A stretch of 64,000 nucleotides of DNA from Chaetorhynchus papuensis (Eukaryota > Chordata > Aves > Passeriformes > Rhipiduridae). This document shows, piece by piece, positions 1 to 11,150 of this stretch. The notes beneath the pieces were generated by a model. That model was not told where the DNA came from, did no database searches, and was given only the letters and a program-made list of their open reading frames with translations. Position 1 is the stretch's first letter. Every line of letters starts with the position of its first letter. The translations under genes were made by a program, and so were the position numbers. The DNA lies in assembly GCA_013396525.1 (NCBI GenBank), contig VWYX01000121.1, forward strand, positions 94,881-158,880, written 5' to 3'.

Positions 1-1
1 C

Positions 2-93
2 TCGGGTTGGACACAGGGCAAGGGAGGTGGGGATTCACCCACGGTGTCGGGTTGGACACAGGGCAAGGGAGGTGGGGATTCACCCACGGTGTC
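2..93. repeat. 45-bp tandem repeat, two copies visible
   Basis: Two identical 45-bp units lie head to tail, containing cgggttggacacagggcaag at 3 and again at 48. Both reach the same gattcacccacggtgtc ending, at 48 and 93. The array begins at the first bases of the window, so it probably extends to the left and the copy number is unknown. The identity of the two copies shows a recent duplication or ongoing homogenisation. It resembles a GC-rich minisatellite. I do not recognise the family. Confidence 0.9.
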
Positions 94-1967
94 ATTTTCT
101 TTCTGGACAATTAGACCTATCACTCTCAAGAGGAAGCCTTTTAAATTGAAATCAAAAGGAGTAGATTAACTTCTTAGCAGGCTGCCAATCCCTTGAAACA
201 AATCTGCTGACAAGACTTCACAAATTCTGTAGTTGAGGCGAAGTCACTCTTTGGCCTCTTCCCAGCTCCAATGTAATGTGCCCGGTATTTTTCGCTGGAA
301 GAACATGGGTTATAGAACCTGCAGCTTAGATTGCTGGTCTGTTTGACTGTACTGATGTTTCTTTGAGTATACTGCATGTTTGGCTGTACTAAACTAGCGT
401 CATGACCAGGAAATTTCCAACTCCACTGTTGTGAGGCAGGCACAGTGGCTCTTCTAAGTTTTCATTTCTGAACAGCAGCTGGGGATAACAGGTATTTGTG
501 ATAGTTGCTTATGTTTTTGGGGTAAAGTAGAATTACAGAAATTCTGGTCTTCTTTTCATTTGCTTTTGGTGCTGAGTTAGTGTAGGATGTCTCATGATCA
601 GGCTGCTCTTCTGAAGCCACTGAATCCATACCATTGCCCTAGGATTTCTCTCCAAGAAGTCACGGATAGTTGACTGCAGCTGTTGTTGAGATTTGTATTT
701 TGTATGGCAATCACATCCTCTTTTTGCTTATATTCCTGAGTTTTTCTGTATTCTTCTGATTTTGATTCTTTTCTTATACGGGCACTATCAGTATTAATAT
801 TCCTCCTCTATAATAGTAAAAATGTTTCAGAAAAGGACAACAGTTGGACTCAGTGGTAGGAGAGGTCTTTTCCATCCTTTTCAATTCTCACTGATGTGAG
901 TTAAGAGGCCAATTAAAATAAAATTACATCAAAGATCTCAGTATTGTTACCAGCTAATGGCATACTCCAATGTTCAGTGGTGAATCCTGTGACTGCAAAC
1001 ACTTAATTGCTGATATCAACCACCTAATAAAGAACTATGTGGGGGGGGGAGGGGATCAGCAGTTTTCTCCATCACTGAAGTAACTACTGAAGCCAACACT
1101 GCCCCAACCAATGTGAAATCAGAGACTGCCACAGAGACTGTTATATGGTGTTTTCACACATACCTGCAGCCTTTGTGTTCCTCCTGCCTGGAGGGAATCG
1201 TGCAATCCCTATGTTGGAGGGGAAGATCCTGCATTGCTGATATTCCCATGGAGTGTTTGACGTTGTTGTGTAATCTTGGGTAATCTGTCTTGACATTGAC
1301 AGGAAGTTTTCTTTTTCACTTTGTTAGCATCTCTGAATGAGTGAAAATCCTGAAACAGCAACATTTTCTTGATTTCAGTGGCAACAAAGGGAACTTCCAA
1401 GTCACTGCAAATTAATATGCTGTGGAGTATCTCCGTAGACTCTCTCTACAACCGCTTTTATGGCTGTGGCAGTTTTGATTGTTTTAATTATCTGATTCAG
1501 TGAGATGCAGCCGCATTCCTTCTTGTCCTTACAGCCTACCCACAGTTACAGAGAGGATCAAACCAGAGGGAGATCGCTGCTGTCTTCCTACACACCTCTT
1601 TCACATGTCAGATGCTTAGAGCTTTCCTGCTACACAGTGTGGAACTGGGCCTTTAATAGGAATTGATTTGGAGGGCTGTAATTCCAACATTCAAGGGATA
1701 ATTGCCAAGCTTTGCTAATGATTTAAATTTGCGGTTGTATTTAACATTTTTTTAAATCTCTGCACATATACAGTCTGGGCTCTGGAGCACAGGTCTGGGC
1801 TCAAAGCTGCTGTCCCAAAGGGGACCTTATCATCTGGACTTGGAGGCTGTTGGAGGACAGACCTTGAAAGAGATTGTTGGTGCATCCATCCTATTGATAC
1901 TGTTGTGTTAAAGGATCTTCTTCCCTCAGTGGACTCATAATTCAAAGAACATCCAGAGGATGCTTTA
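94..1967. other. Unannotated AT-leaning sequence
   Basis: No gene, repeat or RNA is recognised here. The only local oddity is a G-run at 1041-1054 (nine G, A, four G) that could be polymorphic. Open frames are under 90 codons on either strand and show no recognisable domain. Confidence 0.5.
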
Positions 1968-2070
1968 GACATATGTTTTAGTTTTAGGTAGTCCTGTGAG
2001 GAGCAGGGAGTTGGACTTGATGATCCTTATGGGTCCCTTCCAACTTGAGATACACTATGATTCTGTGATC
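1968..2070 (+). mobile_element. CR1 LINE, 3' tail fragment
   Basis: The sequence around 2011-2050 reads gttggacttgatgatcc, then gggtcccttccaac, and closes with atgattctgtgat at 2057-2069. This is the classic avian CR1 3' untranslated end in forward orientation. Only about 100 bp remain, so it is a severe 5' truncation of the kind typical of CR1. It carries no coding sequence. Confidence 0.85.
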
Positions 2071-2764
2071 TTGACCCCTGGAGCAGTGAATGCTGTCTCT
2101 TCCCACTGATGTCACTAGAAGACCCATCTGCCATTGAATAACTTTCATGGTTACACATCACATTTGTTGAAAAAACTTTTTCCATGGGCAGTCTACACGT
2201 ATATGTTCCAATGCCAACATCAGCCTAAAGGATATGCTTCTTTTGTTCCCTCCTTGTCTTTAAACAGGACCACACAATGCCATGGTTATTCTTAGCTGGC
2301 ATTTGGCCCTTAAGCATTTTTGGACAGTTTTAAACAAGAAAGTGTCTCTCTTCTTCTAGTTAGTTTGGCAGAATTTCCATTCCTTTGCATTCTCTTGCTT
2401 TGCAGCTGCAGAGACTACAGTAACATGTTCCCTCCTTTCCACTTTCATGTAAATTCATTCTTCTTTCCACATCTGTCCTTTCTTGCTTCCTTGTTCATTT
2501 CTATGCCCTCTGTTATTTTGATATTGCCTTTTCTCCCCTTTTCAACACCTTTTAAAAATGAAAGAAATCAGAGAGACCTTATACTACTCCTTGTCTTGGG
2601 TTGGTGTGTTTCTCAAAGAGTGATTACTATCCTTAAGAGTTTGCTATAACACAGACCTAAAGCACTCACTTTGCTGCAGGGTCTTCCCTGAGGAATTAGG
2701 AATACTCAGAAATAATCCCTGCATATGGAAGTTGAAACACTAACACTGTCTCACAAAAAGTATT
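2071..2764. other. Unannotated, with pyrimidine-rich stretch
   Basis: The part from about 2330 to 2560 is strongly pyrimidine-rich on the plus strand. It yields a 109-codon frame (2320-2649) dominated by Leu, Phe and Ser, which I read as a composition artefact and not a gene. Nothing else is recognised. Confidence 0.45.
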
Positions 2765-3625
2765 TTGGGGGTGTCTTCGGTTGATTCCACAGAAACAGCT
2801 GTCGGTTGTGGGATAGCCACAGTGAGCAATGAAACTCCCACCCAGCCACTCACTCACTCACACCCTCACTGGGCTGGGGGTGGGGAGAAAACAGGAAGAA
2901 CAGAAAGAAGAAAGCTCACGGTATCAGATAAACCAGATCACTTACCAATTACTGCTGCAGCAAAACAGACTTAACTTGGCTAAAATTAATCCATTGCCAA
3001 TTAAAATAAATATTTATTTGCTGAATCAGGTAGTGAGAAACAAAAAACCAATTGTTAAACCAACACCTATCTTTCCCCCATGCTCAAGTTCACTCTTTCA
3101 TTTCAGACTCCTCTCCTCCTGCCCTTGCTACCAGTGTAGACACTCAGTCCCTTCACTGAGAAAATGAAGGACTCAAGGAGGGTGTTTGCGATCAGTACGT
3201 AGTGGTTTCTCTCTACCACCCCTTTTCTTCTACATTGTTCTTCTGCCCCAGTGTGGGCCTCCAGGGGCTGCAGCTTCCTTCAGCATCATCCAGCTGGTCT
3301 GGTGTGGGGTCCTCCCTCCATCAATTGCAGTGTGTGCATCTGCTCCAGTGCCTGGAGCACTCCTCTCCTTCTCTGACCTCGGTGTTTGCATTGCTGTTCC
3401 CCATCTTTTTTTGCTTCCTGCCCATTCAGTGTTTTTTTCCCTTCCTTCCAAATATCACCATCAAGGCCCCACCAGCCTCACAGACGGGCACAGCTGTGGC
3501 CAGTGGTATATCCACTAGAGCCATATGGAAATGGCTGTGTCTGGCATGGGGCAGCCCCCTCACAAATGCCACCCCTGCAGCCCCCCTGCCGCCAGCCTCC
3601 TCCACTGATACTCAACACAACATAC
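2765..3625 (-). mobile_element. Old solo LTR of an avian endogenous retrovirus (ERVL-like)
   Basis: Read on the minus strand, this stretch follows the same order of blocks as the clearer LTR at 34440-35534. A GC-rich U3 with repeated ctccagtg/tgggg elements comes first, followed by an AATAAA signal (minus complement of 3013-3018). The U5-side part contains the agtctgttttgc-like block (here near 2960-2975). No gag, pol or env sequence adjoins it, so it is probably a solo LTR left by LTR-LTR recombination. It is more diverged than the other copy. The ends are uncertain by tens of bases, and no convincing target-site duplication was found. Confidence 0.6.
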
Positions 3626-4117
3626 TCCTTTGGCATCCAAAAATCAGCCTCAAACTGCATCTCTATGCATAAAAAGAATGAGCATTAAAAAAGATATCTC
3701 AGTGAAGTAGAGGGAGGCTTCTGGGATGAGCAGCATTCCACTCAGCTCCTGATCCCTCTGTCCAATAAATAATGTTTCGGCCTATCTCTGCGTTGTCTTC
3801 TACCTACAAACTTAAAATTGTAGGCTTCCTACTGAAGATGTTCTGCAGGAAGGAATTATGTATCTTCTGCTTTTACTGCAGCATAATAACAACAACAACA
3901 ACTATAACATTACTGCACTTATTTTTCTTTGTTCTGTAGAATACATTTCAGCTGAAAAATATTACTCAGCTGCACCCATCACAGAGTTTTAATTTTTAAA
4001 GTGTTTTCTTAGGGTCTTTTTTGATGAATTCTCAAACCAGATTTGCACAACTGGATTTCAAAATTAATGCAGCAAACAGACCATCGGTTTTGCGCAGTGT
4101 CTCACTCTGAATTCTCA
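3626..4117. other. Unannotated, short (AAC)n run
   Basis: A short (AAC)n run sits at about 3890-3903. No gene or mobile element is recognised. Confidence 0.45.
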
Positions 4118-4150
4118 TGTTTGGGCTTACCAAACAGGTAAGCCCAAACA
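4118..4150. repeat. Perfect 14-bp inverted repeat with 5-nt loop
   Basis: The left arm tgtttgggcttacc (4118-4131) is the exact reverse complement of the right arm ggtaagcccaaaca (4137-4150), around the loop aaaca. As RNA it would fold into a stable short hairpin. The arms are too short for a normal pre-miRNA. It could instead be a small foldback-element remnant, a cruciform-forming site or a palindromic protein-binding site. Confidence 0.9.
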
Positions 4151-5754
4151 CCTACCTTTTCTTTGTATTCTAAATGACTCAATAACCACAACAGTATCAG
4201 CAGTACCTCTGCAGCTGAGGTCATACAGCAATACAAAAATGTTTACTCTCTTTCAGGTGAATAAGACCCAACCATAATCACCAAAGCAAGGGTTCAAAAC
4301 CAGCATAAGGATAGCTATATTTTACTAAATTGAGAAATAACAGGACCATTTTGGTATAGCCAAAATGATACCCCTTGCTTGCAGGCAAGTAGTCTTGACT
4401 TGACCTTGTGAAATACTTTGCCCAGTGAAATGCAGGGAATATTTCAAGCAGAGAGAACTTGAAAACAGAAGTGAAATTATTAACTTCAGAATTGCAGTTG
4501 GGGTGAATTGCACTTGGAGGTGACTATATTCCACATGTACTGAAGGGTGTCTCCAGTGACCACTTATCTTGGATAATGCTTCTGAAAGCCTGAAATGAGT
4601 TGTGATACCACAGTGGGCAAGAGGTGACGATGGGAAGGAGGTGCCTATAATTATGCCAGGGCTCCAGAGTTGCTAGGTTGCTGTACTGGAACTGACAAGC
4701 ATAAATTGACCTTTTTTTGTATGTGTTTGGGTGCCACTGCTACTTGCATTAAGTGATCTAAGTGATTGCCTTTATTTAGGACTAGGCAGAGCTAGTAAAA
4801 GCTCCTGGCAGCCCATTTCTTCCCCCTGAGCCATAGGAAGGTAGACACTGCTGGTGGGCCACAGAAGGGAATTCTCACAGTTCAAAATGCCTGGAGAACC
4901 AGTGGGTAGATCTCTTGCCTCAGGCCTGTGAGAGGGCAATGAAACAGAAAGGGTAGATTGCCCTAGTTTTTTCTCCTCCTTTTTAAATCAGAGCAGTGCA
5001 CCATCAGCCATCACATGCCTATTTACATCTTACTGCCATTTTCTTGGCTGGGAAGATTAATTTGGAAATATTTTATCTGCACAAACTTACCTGACACCAG
5101 GGTAGAGAGTGCTTTCAGAAAGTAAATCATAGTTTTCCTTTAGGCAATGATGCTTTAAAACACAAATCAAAAGACCAAAAATCACTTGTGCAAAAGATGT
5201 TCCTTCTGCAAGTACCCTTTTAAACAAGTGTGTAGTATTCAGGCTGCTCAGAAAACACAATTTGCTCTTAAATCCAGCACAGATTGGAATAAATAACACA
5301 AGTCCATGCAGTAGCAGAAGATCACAAATCATGCTTCAAGACTGAACCAAACTTTGCCTTCAAATGGACATTAACAAACCATCCCCAAGGGGACTGTAGC
5401 CACCACCTGTGCCACAAACGGTGATGCCAAAGAGTGACATCTCTCCCCCAGATGCTGAAAAGTGAGGGAGGTGGTCTCTCTGCAGCTGAGAGACAATGTT
5501 TTATTGGTCTGGATTGGGAATTGATTTTAACAGATTTCTTCAGATGTGGCAAAAAAAAAGACCATTGATAAATCTTGATATGAATGGCCGACTTGCATCA
5601 GTACATCTTGAAATAAAGAAATAGTTGAAACTAATGGAAAATTTCTTCATGCTTCTTATTTTAACTTTGGTCTTTAGAAGGTGAGATGGAAAAATATATC
5701 TTGTTGGCAACAAGTTTCACTAGTCAAGAATTTCTGTAATTTCATGCTCACAAA
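4151..5754. other. Unannotated sequence
   Basis: Frames are at most about 80 codons on either strand and none is recognised. There is no repeat signature apart from a nine-A run near 5550. Confidence 0.45.
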
Positions 5755-6195
5755 AACTTTCCAGCCTGTCAACAAGGATTTTTTAGGAGATGCTGTCAAA
5801 TGCCTTGCTAAAATCAAGGTAGTGTTTTCTCCACAGTTCTCCCATCATCTATCAAGTAAGTTGTTTCATCATAGAAGGCTATCATCCAATATGGTTTTTC
5901 TTAGTCACCTTCTTGACCTTAATTTGCATGGAAATACCTTCCATGAGGACTCAACACACAGCTTTCCCTGGAAAAAACGTGAGCCTGGCTGGTGTGTAGT
6001 TTCTCAGATCTTTCTTTGGTTGATGATCATAAATTAGACTTTTCCTAGTTGTCTGGGACTGTGACCTGCATGATCTTTCAAAGATGATAGAAAGCAGTTT
6101 TGCATTGAGGTTAACCAACTTTTTCAGCTCCTTCAGCTGCATCTTATCAGGCCCCATAGCCTTGTCAATACTGGGTTTGTACAGGTGGTCCTAAA
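5755..6195 (-). mobile_element. Old CR1 LINE fragment, reverse-transcriptase region
   Basis: In reverse orientation this matches the order of landmarks in the CR1 ORF2 reverse-transcriptase segment. These are tgctgtcaaatgccttgct and aaaatcaaggtag near 5792-5822, a tcatagaaggctatc block at 5868-5883, a ctgtagtttc-like block near 5996, and cagctccttcagctgcatc with catcaggcccc-like spacing near 6125-6160. It carries many substitutions, indels and stops on the sense strand, so it is non-functional and old. CR1 ORF2 normally encodes an endonuclease plus reverse transcriptase. Neither can be made here. Confidence 0.75.
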
Positions 6196-7140
6196 CTCCA
6201 CTCTCCTCTACTTATGTTAAGAATTTTGTATCTATATTTCCTGTTCTTCTAAACCTCCTGATGTGTTGCATGTTGTTAAAATGAACATTTCCTGTCACTG
6301 AATTCTTTTATAAAAATGTAGTTTTTCATTTTAACCTTAATTTTTTTCTGATTATGATTATAGTTCCCTTGTCAAAGAGAGAAGATTTTTATGCCACTTG
6401 ACACAATGCAGCTGCAAATAAAAACTTTTTTTTTTTTTCACACAGAAGTCATTAAAATAGTTTTTGTGGACAAGTGAATCCAGGTTCTGCAACAAGAGCT
6501 TGTGATACCTGGATAATAACTGCTAAAAAAACCCACGGAGGAAGCACTAAATAACTGTGTGAAGGTGATAGAAAAGGCAAGTGGCCTGTATTTTCTGAAG
6601 CACTGTTTCTCACTCAAGGCTGAAATTCAATAGCAAAAACAAAGCAGAAGACTCTGCCCCGGGTGTGTGTGAAGTTTGGATATGCTGGGCTGCTGAGGAG
6701 GGTTCAGTGCCATGGGCAGCAAGGCAGAGGCTGGCACAGGCAGTGCCGGTAGCTGCAGAGATGTGCTGCCTGCTGGGAATGCAGGACCAGCTCTGGGGCT
6801 GACCCGTCTCCCAGGGAGACGAGGGAAAAGTTCTGCCGACTTTAGGAACTCACACTGAGGCAAAAGAGAACCCAGCAAAAGAAGGAGGTGAGGTAAAAGC
6901 ACAGGCACTGATATGGCCTCGTAGCCTGCGTGGTTTGCAAAGTGAGGGTGAGGTAAGCAGAGGACTTCAGCTGGCACACTTGTTCCCAGGGAAAATTTCC
7001 CACGATTTCACTGCAAGTTCTGCCAATATGAAAACCAGGGCTGGTCCCACGTGAGGCTGGCACAGCCACCTCACCGCACCAATGCAGAACCACACATTAC
7101 ATTCAGGAAGGGTATGCGAGCTCTCCGCTAAACCCACAAC
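6196..7140. other. Unannotated, with GC-rich patch
   Basis: The first 400 bp are AT-rich and include a T-run at 6426-6438. A more GC-rich patch lies at about 6650-6830. A minus-strand frame of 116 codons (6627-6977) is Leu/Pro rich and not recognised. Confidence 0.4.
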
Positions 7141-7425
7141 AAAGCTGATTTTGAAACGGTTTTAATGATAGACAATCTGCATACCAATTGACTCATTTGC
7201 GTATACAATAGCTTGGAACAATACCAGGGAAATATGTAAAAAGTCTGCAATGCTGTATGACAATAGCTTCCAAGTATGCTGACCTTCGGCAAATGAAACA
7301 AATGAAAAGTACAGTACCCTTTTGATGAGGCATTAATGAAGGATTAAGAGCGGATACAGCTGCATCACACGAGCACTTTGTTAGACACACTGTTGTCACT
7401 CCACGCCTTTTCCGTAATTACTGCA
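7141..7425. promoter_or_regulatory. Candidate conserved noncoding block
   Basis: This is complex, repeat-free, AT-rich sequence with no usable frame. It contains motifs typical of vertebrate developmental enhancers: ccaattgactcatttgcg near 7184, an AP-1-like TGACTCA within it, and gcattaatgaaggattaa near 7331. A CpG-rich patch follows immediately. Conservation cannot be tested from one sequence, so this is an inference from texture only. Confidence 0.3.
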
Positions 7426-7660
7426 GGAACACTGTGCGAGGCAGGCAGCGAGCAGAGGCTGTAACACACCCGTGTTTCACAACACCCGGGGTCAGCGAGC
7501 AGCCCCACCCCGTCCCCACATGGACTGTGCTGCACCCCGGTGCTCCCGGCTGGCTGCTCCCAGAGCATCCCTGGGCAGGGACCGGCAAGCGGGCATGGCA
7601 AGGGGCCTCTGCAGAAAGGACTCCTGAAATGCATCCCTGCCAGCCGCGCCACCACAACGC
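7426..7660. other. Small CpG-rich patch
   Basis: This patch is clearly richer in G+C and in CpG than its surroundings. It has roughly a dozen CpG dinucleotides in about 230 bp, including cacccggggtcagcgagc and cccggctggc. It is well below the size of a normal CpG island. It could be a small promoter, an orphan CpG cluster, or a GC-rich relic. Frames cross it on both strands but none is recognised. Confidence 0.45.
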
Positions 7661-9203
7661 AGGAGGTGAAGCAGAAGGCAATAGGAAGCCTAGAGAAAAA
7701 AACATTAATAATAAGTGAACAGAAAGGACATGAACGCTTGTGCAACTGCTCTGTCACCAGGGCTCTGACATCGTGTGTAACACCTGCAGAGAGCAGGGCT
7801 CACAGAAGAGTTTGCAGGCTGGACCACAGCCTTTCTCTGTGCAAGACAATCTTCTAGTGTGCAACCCATTCATTTCAAGAGATTCTAGATGTTTGAAGTG
7901 GTGCTCAAACCCTCAGTGGCTGAATAGTGACTACTTATGATTTTGCTCTTACCCTGCGGTCTTCCCTTGGTGTCTGCCTCCAGAGTAGGGAGGCATACCA
8001 CATACCTATGAAACATAAGGTATATCTACATATCTTTCCTTTTTCAGATCATTGCACCAAAGCTTATTGGTAAAGAATGAATTGAATAAAACTGAAGTTA
8101 CCAACATGCCAGGAGACTTTCTGTTTTAGTGAAATGACTTCGAGTGGTTCAGCTCAGACACAACTTGGACCTGCTTCTTGAGTCTTCATGTTGACACAAT
8201 TGCTCCAGGGTAACTCCCATGGAGCAACTGTTTCAGGCAAAACATTGCTCTTTCTCTTTTTTTTTTTCTGCAGAGGCATATGCTCTGGTTGGGTCCCAAG
8301 TATGCCTCTAGAATATGCCTTCCAGACGAATGATTAGTTCTACTTCTCAGTTCAGTTAGTATTTGGTCCTTCTGATCCCATGCTTCAATGTCATTATTTT
8401 TCAAAGATTATTAGGAGTCCAGCTGGGAACATTATTCTCACTGGCTTTTCTATTCTCCCAATACCAAGTGTGGAGAGTGCTTGCTCCAGCTTCAAGTGCA
8501 AACTTCGATAGTTTTGTGGTTCTTCTATATTTGTGGTGAAGCAAGGGTTCTTGCCATTCCCTCCAGAGAGTCCTGACAATGATCACTGGGGTGGTGTGTT
8601 TTCATTCATTTTTTATTTTAAATACAGGTCATTTCAGTCATCTGCCTTGGAGCTTATCCAGGCTGGCACCAATGCTGGCACAAGTGCAAGTGAGTGCAGC
8701 AAAGAGGTAAGAACAAAAAAAAGTACATCTTAAAGGTGTATTTCTTAAAGTTAATTTTTAGGTAGAAGAAAACTTGAGCAGCAACATCAGGAACCACTGG
8801 AGCCACGACCACAACAATATGCTTTGAACAGGTCTTAAATACCGGTGCTTGAGACAGCAGTGTTTTACTAGAGCTGTGTAGGAAATTATTTCCTGTAGGC
8901 TACAGACTTGCCCTGAGCGAGCAGTTTAACCTTTCCACTGCTATAATTTAACAACTTCCTGGTGATTTCTTTCCTTTGGAAGTTGTTCACACACATCTTA
9001 TCTATGTCACTGACTACTAATTAGTTCAAATCAAAAGGCACTAGAATTTGCTGAAAATGGTCAGGACAACGAAGTGCTTCATATGGCTACTTAAAGCTGT
9101 ACAGACAGATACACACTGCAGCCTCTCCTGTGCTCAAATCATACCCAGCTTTTTCAAACTGTCCAGTTATTATATTCACAGCCAGTATTCATGCAATTGT
9201 AGA
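7661..9203. other. Unannotated sequence
   Basis: No gene or mobile element is recognised. A pyrimidine run (ctttctctttttttttttc) occurs at about 8250-8270. Frames do not exceed 105 codons. Confidence 0.4.
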
Positions 9204-9440
9204 ATAATAGTATCATAGAATATCCTGAATTGCAAGGGACCCACAAGGACCATTGAAGTCCAACCCTTAACCTTGCATAGGACACCCCAAGAATCTCACC
9301 ATGTGCCTGAGAGCATTGTCCAAACACTTCTTGAACTCTGTCAGGCTGGTGCTGTGACAAGTCCCCTGAGGAGCCCATTCCCATGCCCAACCATCCTCTG
9401 GGTGAAGAACCTTTTCCTGATATCCAACCTCAACCTCCCC
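9204..9440 (-). mobile_element. CR1 LINE, 3' fragment
   Basis: The plus strand begins with atcatagaat, the reverse complement of the CR1 3' end. It continues through aagggacccacaaggaccat, ccatgtgcctgagagcattg, ccaaacacttcttgaactc and tgggtgaagaaccttttcct, ending near tatccaacctcaacctcccc at 9440. This is the terminal part of CR1 ORF2 plus 3' UTR in reverse orientation. It resembles the copy at 55352-55510 and probably belongs to the same subfamily. Confidence 0.9.
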
Positions 9441-10859
9441 AGAGTCAAAAAAGTGAAAGGAAAAATTTTAACCAATCCGAACTTTCTTGGTAGGGAACTT
9501 AGAATTGGCTGTGTCAGTTATGAAGACTGGTCCAAAATTTCCTTGGTCTGTCTTAGTGAATGGCCAGTACCTGATGGTTTAGAAGATCATGGAAAAATCT
9601 TAAAATACACTCTTCCCTCTATGATGGTGAATAAATCATAACCACAATTTTATATGCCTCAACAGCTGGAACACAAAATTAAGAAGAAAAGAGAAAGTAA
9701 TAATCTGAAAACTAGACTACTGTCCTGGATTTTTTTCTTAACAGAAACATCCATCTAGGCTACTTTTTGTGAATGAGTATCACCTCTGTTCAAATGTCAT
9801 GCTTTAAAAAGACTGGGCTGATTTTCCTCCTGGCTTTGAACACTCTCTGAAGCACGATTCCCATACTGGCTCAGCCCCAGGCTTTACTTACCACAGAGCT
9901 TTGTGCTCTAAAGGAATCATGCAAATGTAGCAGATGATGGAGCTTCACCTGGTGCACTAAAACAGAATGGAGCATACCCAAACTGTTCCTGAGAAATTTT
10001 GTTTATCCTGTCCTTTAAGAGCTTCAGCAGTAAAAATGTTACAATGCACTGCATTGAACTTCTCCAGTGTTCTTCCATTGGGATGGAAAGTTTGTTTACT
10101 CACTTAAATCTCCAGGGGTTCTCTTCTCTTGCCTCACTTGGAGGATTTTCAAACCAACCAGGGATTTCTAAGTACTTCAAGCAGGAGGGCAGGCCTGAAG
10201 GTCAGTAAATTACAGTGGTTGAATGTCCAAGCAAGAAGAGACAGTGAATTACATAGCTGGAGGTGCATGGAAAATAGAAAGGGGTGAAAGTGATTGATTA
10301 GAGAAGGTGGTGAACTGAACTTGTTGTGACTGAAACCAGAGGTTTTGGCCTTCCATGTTTCTTTTCAAGACACCCACACTTGTTTCAAGTCAACTGAACA
10401 GAAGCCAAAGAAAACTGTATGGATGTGGATGTGGTCAGGCTCATGCATTTTGGTAAATGTGGGGATGCTGCTTTTAGGCACAATTCATGCTCCTGACAAC
10501 CTCAGATAAGAAAAGGGAAGAAAGCCTGGGAAAAGTGTCCAGGGTGACAAGAAGTGTTTGTTGAAGTTTAAACATTTTTTTCATAGAAAGCCAAGTTAAA
10601 GATAACTTGCTCTGCCAATTACTGATTTTATTAACTTTGAGAGTATACTTAGATATATGGAGAAAGAGACCTGCAATTTGGCAATATACACCACATACAA
10701 AGTAATAGCTTGTTTTAAAACACAAATGATGCTGACTATTATAATGTGAACTGTTTTCCAGATGAAAAGAATGAAAGGGATGTAATTGGAGAAGTACGCA
10801 ACAGTGGCTAATATGCTATTATTTGCAAAGAGATATTACAACTTATAATCTTCTTTCAT
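9441..10859. other. Unannotated sequence
   Basis: No repeat or gene is recognised. The 122-codon plus frame 9273-9641 starts inside the CR1 and runs out into unique DNA, so it is not a gene. Confidence 0.4.
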
Positions 10860-11150
10860 GGGTTTACGTTGTTGGTGTTTAATCAGGCGTGTGAGTGTAT
10901 TCAGGTGTTAAACCATTCTATTAGCTAGGAAAATTGCACTATTATTTACTGAGCTGTTTGTGATATATTGTTGTTGGCTTTTTTACTTTCTATTTCTTAT
11001 CTTTGTGCAGTTTATGCAATTGTCCTTTCTACTTTTGTCTTGTACAAAGGTTTGTAAAGTGTCACTAGGGCAAATTAGCCATGTAATAATCATTTTTTTT
11101 GGGTTTTGTTCTTGGTAAGCTATATGAACTAATTTTATTTCCCATCCTGC
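10860..11150. promoter_or_regulatory. Weak candidate conserved noncoding block
   Basis: AT-rich unique sequence with several short blocks of the kind seen in conserved elements: tgtttaatcaggcgtgtgag near 10876, tttatgcaattgtcc near 11011 and aaattagccatgtaataatc near 11072. No open frame is present. This is a suspicion from sequence texture only. Confidence 0.2.

Noticed and set aside
2829..3688. Frames of 100-156 codons on the plus strand
   Set aside because: They run antisense through an old LTR. No domain is present.
4118..4150. Pre-miRNA interpretation of the hairpin
   Set aside because: The 14-bp stem with 5-nt loop is too short for Drosha/Dicer substrates, and flanking bases do not extend the pairing.
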